From Acidiphilium acidophilum (GTDB taxonomy: Bacteria; Pseudomonadota; Alphaproteobacteria; Acetobacterales; Acetobacteraceae): a stretch of DNA of 64,000 bases. The translations under genes were made by a program, and so were the position numbers. The stretch covers positions 1,223,501-1,287,500 of the forward strand of contig NZ_JAWXYB010000018.1 in NCBI RefSeq assembly GCF_033842475.1. Reading direction: 5' to 3'. Below, piece after piece: positions 50,958 to 60,873 of the stretch (position 1 is the stretch's first letter; every line of letters starts with the position of its first letter). The notes under the pieces are model-generated. The model had not been told where the DNA came from. It did no database searches and saw nothing but the letters and a program-made list of their open reading frames with translations.

Positions 50958-52658
50958 ATGATCATCCTCACCCTGCTCGACCTCGCCGGTGCGGTGGCTC
51001 TCCTGCTCTGGGGCATCCGCATGGTGCAGACCGGGGTGCAGCGCGCCTTCGGTGCGCGTCTCCGCGGCTTCCTCGATACCGCTTTGCGCAACCGCGGCTC
51101 CGCCTTCCTCGCCGGCATCGGCGTCACCGCGATCCTGCAGAGCAGCACCGCCACCGGCCTGATGGTCACGGGCTTCGCCGCCGACAGTCTGGTCGGCCTG
51201 ATGCCCGCCCTGGCGGTGATGCTGGGGGCCAATGTCGGCACCACCCTGATCGTCCAGATCCTGTCCTTCAACGTCACGGCGGTCGCGCCGATCCTGATCC
51301 TCGCCGGCGTCGCGATGTTCCGCAAAATGACCCAGGGCCCGCGCGATTTCGGCCGGGTGCTGATCGGCCTCGGCCTCGTGCTGCTCGCCCTGCACCAGTT
51401 CCTCAGCCTGCTCGGTCCCTATGAGGCCACTGCAGGATTACGTTCCGCCCTGCATTTCATCACCGCCTATCCCCTGCTCGACGTCATCATCGCCGCACTC
51501 CTCACCTGGGCTGCCCATTCCTCGGTCGCGATCGTGCTGATGGTGATGTCCTTCGCCACGCGCGGCGCCATCCCGGTCGAAGCGGCCCTTGCCCTCGTCC
51601 TCGGTGCCAATATCGGCACCGCGATCAATCCGCTGGTCGAAGGGGCTACCGGCGACGATCCCGCCCATCGCCGCCTCCCGCTCGGCAATCTGCTCAACCG
51701 GCTGCTCGGCGTCGCCGTCGTCATGCCGCTCCTGCCGTGGATCGCGAACGGGATGCGCCGCATCGAACCCGACCCGGCGCGCGCGGTCGCCGATTTCCAT
51801 ACCCTGTTCAACCTCGGTCTTGCTGCGGTCTTCTTTCCGTTGCTCACCCCATACGCCGCGTTGCTCCGCCGCCTCCTGCCCTCGCGGATCAACCCGGCCG
51901 ATCCCTCCCGCCCGCGCTACCTCGATGCCTCGGCCGCCGAAACCCCGTTCATCGCCCTCGGCAGTGCCGCGCGTGAGGCCCTGCGGCTCGTCGATGTTCT
52001 CGAGTCCATGTTGTCCGGCCTGCGCCAGCTCGTCGAGAAGGGCGACCGGCGGCAGCTTGCTGAAACCAAACTGCTCGACGATGTGCTCGACCGGTTGAAC
52101 GGCGCCATCAAAACCTATGTGGTCGGTCTCGATCAGGCCGCGATGACCGATCAGGACCACAAGCGCGCGATGGAAATTCTCCGCTTCACCACAAATCTGG
52201 AATCCGCCGGCGATGTCATCGACCGCAACCTGCTCGGGCTGATCTCGAAAAAAATCAAACGCGGTCTCGACTTTTCCCCCCAGGGCCAGGCCGAGCTGCT
52301 CGGCGCGATCGACCGGCTGCTCGCCAATATCCGCACCGCCGCCGCACTCTTCGTCCTGGACGATGCCCGTCTTGCCCGCCGCCTCGCCGCCGAAAAGCAG
52401 GAGTTCCGCGCCATCGAGGCCAATGCCACCGAAGCGCATTTCCAGCGCCTTCGCGAAGGCCGCCCCGATTCCGCCGAAACCAGTTCGCTGCATCTCGACA
52501 TGTTGCGCGACCTCAAGCGGGTGAACACCCACCTTGTCGCCGCCGCCGCCTACCCGGTGCTGGAAAGCAAGGGCGAGCTACTCCAGAGCCGGATTCGCAC
52601 CACGCCCGATCTGGAGGAGGCGGGCGAGGCCGATGATCCGCACCGCCTCGTCCCATAA
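50958..52658 (+). CDS. Na/Pi cotransporter family protein with PhoU-like domain
   Basis: 566 residues. Two inverted NaPi-II modules carry the phosphate-pocket motifs ILQSSTATGLMVTGF and WAAHSSVAIVLMVMSF, with GANVGTT and GANIGTAINP after each. A PhoU-like helical domain occupies about residues 330-540. It probably imports phosphate with sodium, or exports it. Its 3' end overlaps the convergent nudix gene by 81 bp. Confidence 0.93.
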   Translation: MIILTLLDLAGAVALLLWGIRMVQTGVQRAFGARLRGFLDTALRNRGSAFLAGIGVTAILQSSTATGLMVTGFAADSLVGLMPALAVMLGANVGTTLIVQILSFNVTAVAPILILAGVAMFRKMTQGPRDFGRVLIGLGLVLLALHQFLSLLGPYEATAGLRSALHFITAYPLLDVIIAALLTWAAHSSVAIVLMVMSFATRGAIPVEAALALVLGANIGTAINPLVEGATGDDPAHRRLPLGNLLNRLLGVAVVMPLLPWIANGMRRIEPDPARAVADFHTLFNLGLAAVFFPLLTPYAALLRRLLPSRINPADPSRPRYLDASAAETPFIALGSAAREALRLVDVLESMLSGLRQLVEKGDRRQLAETKLLDDVLDRLNGAIKTYVVGLDQAAMTDQDHKRAMEILRFTTNLESAGDVIDRNLLGLISKKIKRGLDFSPQGQAELLGAIDRLLANIRTAAALFVLDDARLARRLAAEKQEFRAIEANATEAHFQRLREGRPDSAETSSLHLDMLRDLKRVNTHLVAAAAYPVLESKGELLQSRIRTTPDLEEAGEADDPHRLVP

Positions 52659-53033
52659 TCCGTAAGCCTCGAATGCCGCAGTCCGCACCCAGGCGATCGC
52701 CGCGACATCGCTGCCCGCCCGCGCCTCGCCCCCGGCATAATCCGCGGCAAAATCGATGATGGTGTAATGATACTCGATGCGCCCGGCGTCATCACGGTGG
52801 ATCGAATCGACGGTTCCGGCCAGCCATAACGGTCCCACCTTGAGGCCGGTTTCCTCGAACAACTCCCGCCGCGCCGCCGCCTCGGCCGTCTCCCCGAGTT
52901 CCTGGCCGCCGCCCGGCAGGCTCCACGCCCCCATCGCCGGCGGCTGGCCCCGCCGCACCAGCAGCACCTCATCGCCCCGCAGCACGACGATCCCGATCCC
53001 CACCAGCGGCGCATCGGGATAACGCCGGCTCAT
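52578..53033 (-). CDS. NUDIX hydrolase
   Basis: 151 residues. The Nudix box GGGQELGETAEAAARRELFEETGL matches Gx5Ex7REUxEExGU completely. The family includes ADP-ribose and nucleotide pyrophosphatases; YHYTIIDFAADY and the overall size resemble MutT/ADP-ribose-type members, substrate open. Starts by ATGA overlap with recG. Confidence 0.92.
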   Translation of the reverse strand: MSRRYPDAPLVGIGIVVLRGDEVLLVRRGQPPAMGAWSLPGGGQELGETAEAAARRELFEETGLKVGPLWLAGTVDSIHRDDAGRIEYHYTIIDFAADYAGGEARAGSDVAAIAWVRTAAFEAYGLWDEAVRIIGLARLLQIGRGANPALE

Positions 53034-55090
53034 CCCGCCACCAGCGCGCGGATCGCGCGGGCCTGATCGAACAAATGCAGCAGGAGCCGCACGGCCTGCC
53101 CCCGCTCGCCCGCCAATCCGGGATCGGCGTCGATCAGCATGGCCGCATCCTGATGCGCCATCGGAATCAAATCGGCATCCCGCTCGGCATCCGCCAGCCG
53201 ATACCCCGGCAGGCCGGATTGCTTCGCGCCGAGAATATCCCCGCCGCCGCGCAGCGAAAAATCCTCATCGGCAATCCGGAATCCGTCCTCGGTCTCGCGC
53301 AGGATCGCGAGCCGCCGTCGCCCGGTCCGGCTCAGCCGGTCATGCAGCAACAGGCAGAAACTCGCCGCCTTCCCGCGCCCGACCCGCCCGCGCAACTGAT
53401 GCAGCTGGGCCAGACCGAACCGTTCGGCATGCTCGATCACCATCACATTCGCATCCGGCACATCGACCCCGACCTCGATCACCGTCGTCGATACCAGTAT
53501 ATCCACCGCCCCGCGCGCGAACCGCATCAGCGCATCGCTCCGTACCTCGATCGGCTGCCGCCCGTGCGCCAGCGCCACCCGGTCGCCGAACCGCTCAGCC
53601 AGCGCCTGAAAACGCAGTTCCGCAGCGGCGATATCGAGCATCTCGCTTTCCGAAACGAGCGGACATACCCAGTAAACCCGCCCGCCCTGACCGATCATCC
53701 GCTCGATCGCCTCGATCACCTCCGGCATCTTGCCCACCGGATGCAGCGAGGTGCGGATCGGGGTGCGCCCGGCGGGCTTGTCCGTGATCCGGCTGATCGT
53801 CATTTCGCCCCAATGCGACAGCAGCAGCGTGCGCGGAATCGGTGTCGCGGTCATCACCAGCATATCGGTCGCGGTCCCCTTGGCGCCCAGCGCAAACCGC
53901 TGATCGACCCCGAACCGATGCTGCTCGTCCACCACCGCCAGACCCAGATCATGAAACGCGACCGATTTCTGGAAAATCGCATGGGTGCCGATCACGATCG
54001 GAATCGTTCCATCGGCAATCCCCGCCAGCGTCCGCCGCCGCTCGGCCGCCTTGAGCGATCCGGTCAGCAACGCCACCGGCACCGGGCAAAGTCTCGAAAG
54101 CGTCGCGAAATGCTGGCGCGCCAGAAGCTCGGTCGGGGCCAGCAGCGCCGCCTGCGCCCCCGCTGCGACCACCCGCAGCATCGCGAGCACGGCCACCAGT
54201 GTCTTGCCCGAGCCGACATCGCCCTGAAGCAGCCGCAGCATCCGGTGCGGTGCGGCCAGATCGGCGTCGATCTCGGCCAGCACCGCCGCCTGAGCAGGCG
54301 TCGGCTGGTAGCCGAACCGGGTGAGGGCGGTCTGCCGCAAATCTTCTCCGCCCGAAAACGACCGGCCCGGTCGCCTGCGCCGGCGTCGGCGGATCAAGGC
54401 GAAGGCAATCTGGCGCGCGAGCAGTTCGTCATACGCAAGGCGCCGAGCCGGCTTGTCATCGGGGATATCCGTGGGTGCCTGCAAAGCGCGCAGAGCGACA
54501 CCGAATCCGGGCCATCCCTCTTTTCGCAACACCCCGGCCTGCTGCCATTCCGGCAGATCCGGCAACCGCGCGAGGGCGCCGTTCATGGCGCGCGCCACCA
54601 CTTTGGGCACCAGCCCGGCGGTAAGCCCCCAGACCGGTTCCACCAGCGGCAACCCCGCCTCATTGGCAGCAGGCACCACATAGTCCGGGTGCGGCAGCGA
54701 GGCCCGGTCGTTGAACCGCTCGACCTTGCCCGAAACCGTCAGTTTCGCCCCCACCGGAAACTGAACCAGCCGCGCGGCATGGAACAGCGTGATCTCGCCG
54801 AACCCGCTGGCATCGCGGATCACCACCCGATGCGGCGATTTCGCCCGGTCGCCCTTGTCGTGACGCATCACCTCGACCGTGAAGGTGCCGACCGTTCCGG
54901 CCACCGCATCCTTGAGCAGATACCGCTCCCGCCGGTCGATGAAATGCTCCGGCAGGTGGAACAGCAGGTCGCCGATCGTCGCCCCGCCCACCGCGCGCGC
55001 CAGCAGCGCCGACAGCCTCGGCCCGAGTCCGGGCAGGCTGTCCAGCGGCGCGCGGAAAAATGCGAGCGAATCGGCAGGATCTGTCGTCAC
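53030..55090 (-). CDS. recG: ATP-dependent DNA helicase RecG
   Basis: 686 residues from a GTG start at 55090. An N-terminal wedge/OB region (ERYLLKDAVAGTVGTFTVEV) precedes the helicase core: Walker A LLQGDVGSGKTLVA, DEQH box VVDEQHRFGV, MTATPIPRTL, and motif VI QLRGRVGRG. RecG remodels stalled forks and branched intermediates. Upstream in-frame codons to 55303 run into sdhE and are unconserved. Divergent from sdhE, 42 bp apart. Confidence 0.96.
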   Translation of the reverse strand: MTTDPADSLAFFRAPLDSLPGLGPRLSALLARAVGGATIGDLLFHLPEHFIDRRERYLLKDAVAGTVGTFTVEVMRHDKGDRAKSPHRVVIRDASGFGEITLFHAARLVQFPVGAKLTVSGKVERFNDRASLPHPDYVVPAANEAGLPLVEPVWGLTAGLVPKVVARAMNGALARLPDLPEWQQAGVLRKEGWPGFGVALRALQAPTDIPDDKPARRLAYDELLARQIAFALIRRRRRRRPGRSFSGGEDLRQTALTRFGYQPTPAQAAVLAEIDADLAAPHRMLRLLQGDVGSGKTLVAVLAMLRVVAAGAQAALLAPTELLARQHFATLSRLCPVPVALLTGSLKAAERRRTLAGIADGTIPIVIGTHAIFQKSVAFHDLGLAVVDEQHRFGVDQRFALGAKGTATDMLVMTATPIPRTLLLSHWGEMTISRITDKPAGRTPIRTSLHPVGKMPEVIEAIERMIGQGGRVYWVCPLVSESEMLDIAAAELRFQALAERFGDRVALAHGRQPIEVRSDALMRFARGAVDILVSTTVIEVGVDVPDANVMVIEHAERFGLAQLHQLRGRVGRGKAASFCLLLHDRLSRTGRRRLAILRETEDGFRIADEDFSLRGGGDILGAKQSGLPGYRLADAERDADLIPMAHQDAAMLIDADPGLAGERGQAVRLLLHLFDQARAIRALVAG

Positions 55091-55132
55091 GGGCTGACAG
55101 TGGCGCGGCCCTCCTCTATATCGCAAGTCATC

Positions 55133-55429
55133 ATGGAACCTGATCCGACCGACGCGTTGCTCCAACGCCGCCGCCGCCTGCTCTATCGCGCCACCCATCG
55201 CGGCACCTACGAGAACGATCTGGTCATCGGCGGCTTCGCCCATAAGCACATCGCAACGATGGACGAGGTTGCGCTCGATGCGTTCGAAGCCGTGATGGAA
55301 CATCCGGACGCCGAACTGGCCGATTGGCTCACCGGCCGCCTGCCGATTCCGGACGATGCCGATTCCCCCATGCTCCGCAGCATCCGCGAGCAGGCCGCCG
55401 AAGTGGCGCAGAGCAAGCAGGGACGATGA
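55133..55429 (+). CDS. sdhE: succinate dehydrogenase assembly factor (SdhE/Sdh5 family)
   Basis: 98-residue helical protein. The flavinylation motif RGTYEND (RGxxE type) lies in LLYRATHRGTYENDLVIGGFA, followed by LDAFEAVMEHPDAELADWLTGR. SdhE promotes covalent FAD attachment to SdhA. Its position between recG and mfd is frequent in alphaproteobacteria. The stop overlaps the mfd start (ATGA). Confidence 0.92.
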   Translation: MEPDPTDALLQRRRRLLYRATHRGTYENDLVIGGFAHKHIATMDEVALDAFEAVMEHPDAELADWLTGRLPIPDDADSPMLRSIREQAAEVAQSKQGR

Positions 55430-58400
55430 GCCTGCTGACCGTCTATGGCGCGCCCGAAGGGTTCGACGCCGCGCTGATCGCCCGCCGCGCCGCAGAAGCC
55501 GGCGTCGTGCTTCACATCGCGCGCGACGATGCCCGTCTCGCCCGCATCGCGGACGCTCTGGGCTTCTTTGCGCCGGATGCCGAAATCATCCGGTTCCCCG
55601 CCTGGGATTGTCTGCCCTACGACCGCGTCTCGCCCAATCCCGCGATCATGGCCGAGCGCGTCTCCGCTCTGGCGCGCCTGCTCGATCCAGCGACATCGCA
55701 GCGCATCGTCCTGACCACGATCAACGCGGCGGTCCAGCGCACCCCGCCCCGCAGCCAGTTCAAGGGGGCGAGTTTCGCCATCGCCCCGGGGGCATCGGTC
55801 GCGCCCGACGAACTGGCGCGTTTCCTCGAACAGCACGGGTATCACCGGGTCGGCACCGTGATGGAGCCGGGCGATTTCGCGATCAGGGGCGGCATTTTCG
55901 ATGTCTGGCCCTCCGGCGAATCCGCTCCGACCCGGATGGACCTGTTCGGCGACGTGGTGGAAACCCTCCGCCGCTTCGATCCGGGGACCCAGCGCAGCGG
56001 CGAGCCGGTCGCCTCGCTGGTGTTCCGCCCCGCCTCCGAACTCCCGCTCGATGCAGACTCCGTCAGCCGGTTCCGTACCCGGTTCCGCGAGGCGTTCGGC
56101 GTCGATGCCCTGAAAGACCCCACCTACCTCGCCATTTCCGAGGGCCGCCGCCAACCCGGCATGGAGCATTTCGCCCCGCTCTTCGCGGGTGCGATGGAAA
56201 CCATATTCGACTACGTCCCCAACGCGGCGATCAGCCTCGACCACCAGTCCGGAGACGCCGCCGCCGCGCGCTTCGAAATGATCGCGGACCATTATCAGGC
56301 CCGTCTGGCCCCCGCCCGCCCTGGCGAACTGCCCTATCGGCCGATCAAGCCGGAATTGCTCTATTTCGACCAGACCACCTTCACCCGGCTCCTGTCCTCG
56401 CGCCAGGCCACCGAATTCTCCCCCTTCGGCAAGCCGGATGGTGCCACAGGCGTCGAAGCCGGTGGACGCCCCGGCGCAATCCTGGCGGCGGGCCAGTCCG
56501 GTGTCTCGGTTTACGACGAATTCAAGTCGCTGGCGGTGCGCTGGCGCGAAGCCGGCCGCAAGGTGATTCTCGCCGCCTGGAGCACCGGCTCGCGCGACCG
56601 GCTCGCCGCCCTGCTGCGCGACCACGGCATGCGCTCGATCCCGATCGACAATGCCGCCGAAGCCCGGATCGCGCAGGGCGACGCCGTCCTGCTCGCCGTG
56701 CTCGGTCTCGAACGCGGCTACGTCGCCGATGATTTCGCGATCGTCGCGGAACAGGACCTGCTCGGCGCCCGCATCGCCCGTCCGCCCCGCCGCCGTCAGC
56801 GGGCCGACCAGTTCATCGCGGATGCCACCGAAATCGCCGAGGGCGATCTGGTCGTCCATCAGGAACACGGCATCGGTCGCTACGACGGGCTGGTCACCCT
56901 CAGCGTCGATGGTGCGCCGCATGACTGCCTCCGCCTGCTCTACGATGGCGACCACAAACTGTTCCTCCCGGTCGAGAATATCGACCTGCTCTCGCGCTTC
57001 GGCACCGAAACCGCCGGCGTCGGGCTGGACCGACTCGGCGGCGCGTCATGGCAGGCCCGCAAGGCACGCGCCAAAAATCGCATCCGCGACATGGCCGCCG
57101 GACTCATCCGCATCGCCGCCGAACGCAAACTGCACGACGCCCCGCTGCTCGCCGCCGAGGACGGCGCGTTCGGCGAGTTCTGCGCCCGCTTCCCCTACAC
57201 CGAAACCGAAGACCAGGCCCGCGCCATCGCCGATGTGCTGGAAGACCTCGCGTCGGGAAAACCAATGGACCGGCTGGTCTGCGGCGATGTCGGCTTCGGC
57301 AAGACCGAGGTTGCCCTGCGTGCCGCCTTCGTCGCCGCCATGTCCGGCACCCAGGTCGCCGTCGTGGTGCCGACCACCTTGCTCGCCCGCCAGCACTACC
57401 GCCTGTTCGCCGAACGCTTCGAAGGCCTGCCGATCAAGGTGGCGCAACTCTCGCGTCTGGTCACGGCCAAGGACGCGGCGAAAACCCGTGCGGAACTGGC
57501 GGACGGCACGGTCGGCATCGTCGTCGGCACCCATGCCCTGCTCTCGAAATCGATCGCCTTCGCCGATCTCACCTTGCTGATCGTCGACGAGGAACAGCAT
57601 TTCGGCGTCGCTCACAAGGAGCGCCTGAAGCAGCTCAAGGCCGATGTCCACGTTCTCACCCTGACCGCAACGCCCATCCCGCGCACCCTGCAGCTCGCCC
57701 TCACCGGTGTGCGCGACCTGTCGCTGATCACGACCCCGCCGGTCGATCGCCTCGCGGTGCGCACCTTCATCATGCCGTGGGACGCGCTGGTGATCCGCGA
57801 AGCCATCGCGCGGGAACGCTTCCGCGGCGGCCAGTTGTTCTGCGTGGTTCCCCATATCGAGGATATCGACCGGATGCGCGAGCGTCTGGCCGAAATCGCC
57901 CCCGATCTCCGCTGCGCCACCGCCCATGGCCGCCTCGCGCCCACCGAGATCGAACGGGTGATGACCGAGTTCAGCGAGGGCAAATACGATGTCCTGCTGG
58001 CGACCAACATCATCGAATCCGGCCTCGACATGCCGGCGGTCAACACTATCCTGATCTGGCGCGCCGACCTGTTCGGCCTCGGCCAGCTTTATCAGCTCCG
58101 GGGCCGGGTCGGGCGCGGCAAGCAGCGCGGCTACGCCTACCTCACCTGGCCCGCATCCCACAAACTCGCCGCCTCCTCGCAAAAGCGGCTCGAAGTCATG
58201 CAGACGCTCGATACCCTCGGAGCCGGTTTCACCCTCGCTTCGCACGATCTCGACCTGCGCGGTGCCGGCAACCTCCTGGGCGATGAGCAATCCGGCCATA
58301 TCCGCGAAATCGGCATCGAACTCTACCAGCAGATGCTTGAGGACGCCGTGGCGGATCTGCGCGCCGCCGGCAGCACGGGCGAGCGCGAACGCGCCCGGGA

Positions 58401-58860
58401 CTGGACGCCGAATATCAGCCTCGGCCTGCCGGTGCTGATCCCCGAAACCTACGTGGCCGATCTGCCGGTGCGCCTCGGCCTGTATCGCAGGATCGGGTCG
58501 CTCGGCACCGATGCCGAGAGCGAGGCGCTCGCCGCCGAACTGGTCGACCGCTTCGGCCCGATGCCACCGGAAGTCGAAAATCTGCTCGCCACCGTCGCCC
58601 TGAAACGCACATGCCGCGAAATCGGCATCGAGAAACTCGAAGCCGGGCCGAAAGGCATGGTCATCGGCTTCCGCGGCAATTCCTTTGCCAATCCCGGCGG
58701 GCTGATCGCCTGGCTCGCCACCCGCGCCGGCGTCCTGCGGCTCCGACCCGACCACAAGCTGGTCCTCGCGCGCGAGATGGACGTGGCCGCCCGGCTCGCG
58801 GCGGCGCGGGACATCGTGGCCAATCTCCAGCGGATCATCGGCCAGTCACAGGCGGCATGA
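55426..58860 (+). CDS. mfd: transcription-repair coupling factor
   Basis: 1144 residues. UvrB-like domains (RFPAWDCLPYDRVSPNPAIMAERVSAL; GDFAIRGGIFDVWP) are followed by the RNA-polymerase-interaction domain (GDLVVHQEHGIGRYDGLVTL), then the translocase core with GDVGFGKTEVALRAAF, VDEEQHFGV, TLTATPIPRTL, ATNIIESGLDMPAVNT and QLRGRVGRGKQRGYAYL, and a C-terminal domain (YVADLPVRLGLYRRI). It removes stalled RNA polymerase and recruits UvrA. Start ATG 55426; an upstream in-frame ATG lies inside sdhE. Confidence 0.97.
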   Translation: MSLLTVYGAPEGFDAALIARRAAEAGVVLHIARDDARLARIADALGFFAPDAEIIRFPAWDCLPYDRVSPNPAIMAERVSALARLLDPATSQRIVLTTINAAVQRTPPRSQFKGASFAIAPGASVAPDELARFLEQHGYHRVGTVMEPGDFAIRGGIFDVWPSGESAPTRMDLFGDVVETLRRFDPGTQRSGEPVASLVFRPASELPLDADSVSRFRTRFREAFGVDALKDPTYLAISEGRRQPGMEHFAPLFAGAMETIFDYVPNAAISLDHQSGDAAAARFEMIADHYQARLAPARPGELPYRPIKPELLYFDQTTFTRLLSSRQATEFSPFGKPDGATGVEAGGRPGAILAAGQSGVSVYDEFKSLAVRWREAGRKVILAAWSTGSRDRLAALLRDHGMRSIPIDNAAEARIAQGDAVLLAVLGLERGYVADDFAIVAEQDLLGARIARPPRRRQRADQFIADATEIAEGDLVVHQEHGIGRYDGLVTLSVDGAPHDCLRLLYDGDHKLFLPVENIDLLSRFGTETAGVGLDRLGGASWQARKARAKNRIRDMAAGLIRIAAERKLHDAPLLAAEDGAFGEFCARFPYTETEDQARAIADVLEDLASGKPMDRLVCGDVGFGKTEVALRAAFVAAMSGTQVAVVVPTTLLARQHYRLFAERFEGLPIKVAQLSRLVTAKDAAKTRAELADGTVGIVVGTHALLSKSIAFADLTLLIVDEEQHFGVAHKERLKQLKADVHVLTLTATPIPRTLQLALTGVRDLSLITTPPVDRLAVRTFIMPWDALVIREAIARERFRGGQLFCVVPHIEDIDRMRERLAEIAPDLRCATAHGRLAPTEIERVMTEFSEGKYDVLLATNIIESGLDMPAVNTILIWRADLFGLGQLYQLRGRVGRGKQRGYAYLTWPASHKLAASSQKRLEVMQTLDTLGAGFTLASHDLDLRGAGNLLGDEQSGHIREIGIELYQQMLEDAVADLRAAGSTGERERARDWTPNISLGLPVLIPETYVADLPVRLGLYRRIGSLGTDAESEALAAELVDRFGPMPPEVENLLATVALKRTCREIGIEKLEAGPKGMVIGFRGNSFANPGGLIAWLATRAGVLRLRPDHKLVLAREMDVAARLAAARDIVANLQRIIGQSQAA

Positions 58861-58977
58861 CAAGGGCGACATTGCGAACGCATGGCCTAATTGCAATTTG
58901 AACCCGCAGGATCGTTGCTCATCTCTTCGTGATGAAAGCGTCCTGCAGTGGGGCGTTCCATCAACGAAAGGTCGTTC

Positions 58978-59409
58978 ATGGCACACCGTAACGCAACCAT
59001 TTCATCAATCCGGCTCGGCGCGGGTCTGCTGGCCGCAACCCTGATCGCCGCTCCCGCCTTCGCGCAGACCATGGCGCCGGGAACCACGCCCGGTACATCC
59101 TCGGGTACCATGATGCCGGCTGGCCCGGCATCGAGCGCGACCATCGCCAGGGCCGGGCGCGCCATGCACGACGTGATGGCGATCAACCAGCGCTATGCTG
59201 CCAAACTGACGGCCTCAACCAATCCGGCAACCAAACAGCAGATCGTCGCGCGCGCGAAGCAAAAGGCCGTATCAGCGATCACGTCACACGGATTGTCGGT
59301 CGGCCAGTACAATCAGGTCCTCGCCTCGGCACAGAGCAACCCCGCTCTCCGCCGGCAACTGCTCAGCGACGCCGGACTATCGGGCGCGGCCCCCACCGCC
59401 CACGATTGA
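58978..59409 (+). CDS. secreted DUF4168-like small protein
   Basis: 143 residues. Signal peptide ending AAPAFAQ, a Thr/Gly/Pro-rich linker, then a helical domain (IARAGRAMHDVMAINQRYAAKLTA...AVSAITSHGLSVGQYNQVLASAQSNPALRRQLL) that resembles DUF4168. Periplasmic or secreted; function unknown. ATG at 58978 follows AAAGG. Confidence 0.7.
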   Translation: MAHRNATISSIRLGAGLLAATLIAAPAFAQTMAPGTTPGTSSGTMMPAGPASSATIARAGRAMHDVMAINQRYAAKLTASTNPATKQQIVARAKQKAVSAITSHGLSVGQYNQVLASAQSNPALRRQLLSDAGLSGAAPTAHD

Positions 59410-59443
59410 TCCCGTTCGCTGAATGGTCAGGGTCGGGCGATCG

Positions 59444-59788
59444 TCAGTTGATCGGATGGAGGATCACCGCCGTTCCGTAGGCAGTAACCTCGTTCATCGC
59501 CTGACCCTGACCCGCATCGAATTCACCTGAATCGAAGCGCATGCCGATCACCGCGTTCGCCCCGAGCGCGGCGGCATGCGCCTTCAGCGCTTCGAGCGCC
59601 TCGTCCCGGGTCTGATTGACCATGGCGATGTAACCGCCCTGCGCCCCGCCGAACACCGCGCGGATACCACCGAGAAAATTGCCGACGATCGTCCGGCTTC
59701 GAATGGATGTGCCGAATACCGGCCCGATCACGCGATCGATCCGGGCATTTGCCACTTCATTGACGGTGACCACCAGTATATCGGGCAT
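59444..59788 (-). CDS. YbjQ family protein (UPF0145)
   Basis: 114 residues forming the small pentameric YbjQ fold. VANARIDRVIGPVFGTSIRSRTIVGNFLGGIRAVFGG and RDEALEALKAHAAALGANAVIGMRFDSGEF are family signatures, ending VTAYGTAVIL. Function unknown. Convergent with the preceding gene. Confidence 0.9.
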   Translation of the reverse strand: MPDILVVTVNEVANARIDRVIGPVFGTSIRSRTIVGNFLGGIRAVFGGAQGGYIAMVNQTRDEALEALKAHAAALGANAVIGMRFDSGEFDAGQGQAMNEVTAYGTAVILHPIN

Positions 59789-59875
59789 CTGCCTGTCCTT
59801 CCCGGACGTTCATGTGAGGTTCGGCTGACATATCATTGACCGCACCGGATTGCATCGGCTTTATGATCGCCAGAG

Positions 59876-60787
59876 ATGGCCATGGATGTAACCACCCCCG
59901 ATCTGCCGCAAACCGGGATGCACGATCCCGCCGCCTCAGCGCCGGTCGCCACCGCTTTCACCATTCGTCGTCCCGCGCGCCAGACGAGTCCGGTCGTGAT
60001 CGCCTCACCTCATTCCGGCAACCTCTATCCCGCCGCCTTCATCGCCGAATCCCGGCTCGACGCCCGTGCGCTGCGCAAGAGCGAAGACAGTTTCGTCGAT
60101 GAACTCTGCGCCTGCGCGCCATCCCTCGGCATGCCGTTGCTCGCCGCCGGATTTCCCCGCGCCTATTGCGACGTCAACCGCGAAGCCTGGGAACTCGACC
60201 CGGCGATGTTCGAGGACGCGCTGCCCCCCCACGTCAACACCACGAGCCCCCGGGTCGCTGCCGGCCTCGGCACCATCGCGCGCGTCGTCGCTTCCGGCGA
60301 GCCGATCTACCGGCATAAACTGCGCTTCGCCGAGGCCGAATCACGCATCGCAACCTGCTGGCAACCCTACCACGACGCCCTGACGGATCTGATGGCGACC
60401 ACGAAATCCCGGTTCGGCGCGTGCCTCCTGCTCGATATCCACTCGATGCCCTCGCCCTACGGCCACGCCGCGCCCGGCCATGGTCCGGATATCGTGCTCG
60501 GCGATGCCCATGGCACCGCCTGCGGCCGCTCGGTCGTCGGTCTGATCGAACGCGAGCTCCGCGCCGAAGGCTTGAGTGTGCGCCGGAACGACCCCTACGC
60601 CGGCGGCTACGTCACCCGCCACTACGGTCGGCCACGCGAGAGACTCCACGTCGCCCAGATCGAGATCGCCCGGCCTCTCTACATGAACGAAGTCCTGATC
60701 ACCCGCGCCGCCGGTTTCGACGCCCTGCAAGCCCAGCTATGTCGGGCATTCGCAAATGTCGCACAACATAGTGCCGTACTTCTATAA
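59876..60787 (+). CDS. N-formylglutamate amidohydrolase family protein
   Basis: 303 residues. VVIASPHSGNLYP, RKSEDSFVDELCA, AYCDVNREAWELDP, LLLDIHSMPS and GYVTRHYGRPRERLHVAQIEIARPLYMNE fit the FGase/HutG family, a zinc carboxypeptidase-like fold that hydrolyses N-formyl-L-glutamate in histidine breakdown. No other hut gene is near, so another N-acyl substrate is possible. Confidence 0.87.
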   Translation: MAMDVTTPDLPQTGMHDPAASAPVATAFTIRRPARQTSPVVIASPHSGNLYPAAFIAESRLDARALRKSEDSFVDELCACAPSLGMPLLAAGFPRAYCDVNREAWELDPAMFEDALPPHVNTTSPRVAAGLGTIARVVASGEPIYRHKLRFAEAESRIATCWQPYHDALTDLMATTKSRFGACLLLDIHSMPSPYGHAAPGHGPDIVLGDAHGTACGRSVVGLIERELRAEGLSVRRNDPYAGGYVTRHYGRPRERLHVAQIEIARPLYMNEVLITRAAGFDALQAQLCRAFANVAQHSAVLL

Positions 60788-60845
60788 TTTAACGAGCAAA
60801 AAAGGACCGTTCCAACGCCCAAGACCCAGATGAAAAAAGTTTTTT

Positions 60846-60869
60846 GCTTCTTTTTTACAAAAAAGAAGC
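60846..60869. terminator. AT-rich hairpin between convergent genes
   Basis: GCTTCTTTTTT and AAAAAAGAAGC are perfectly complementary with a 2-base centre, so about nine pairs and a small loop form. It lies 58 bases after the amidohydrolase stop and four bases after the osmC stop on the other strand. Flanking A and T runs make it a likely bidirectional terminator. Confidence 0.6.
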
Positions 60870-60873
60870 CTTC

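Noticed and set aside
53075-58755. Long frames antisense to recG and mfd, some over 500 codons
   Set aside because: They are shadows of strongly conserved helicase genes; the peptides are low-complexity Arg/Gly/Asp-rich.
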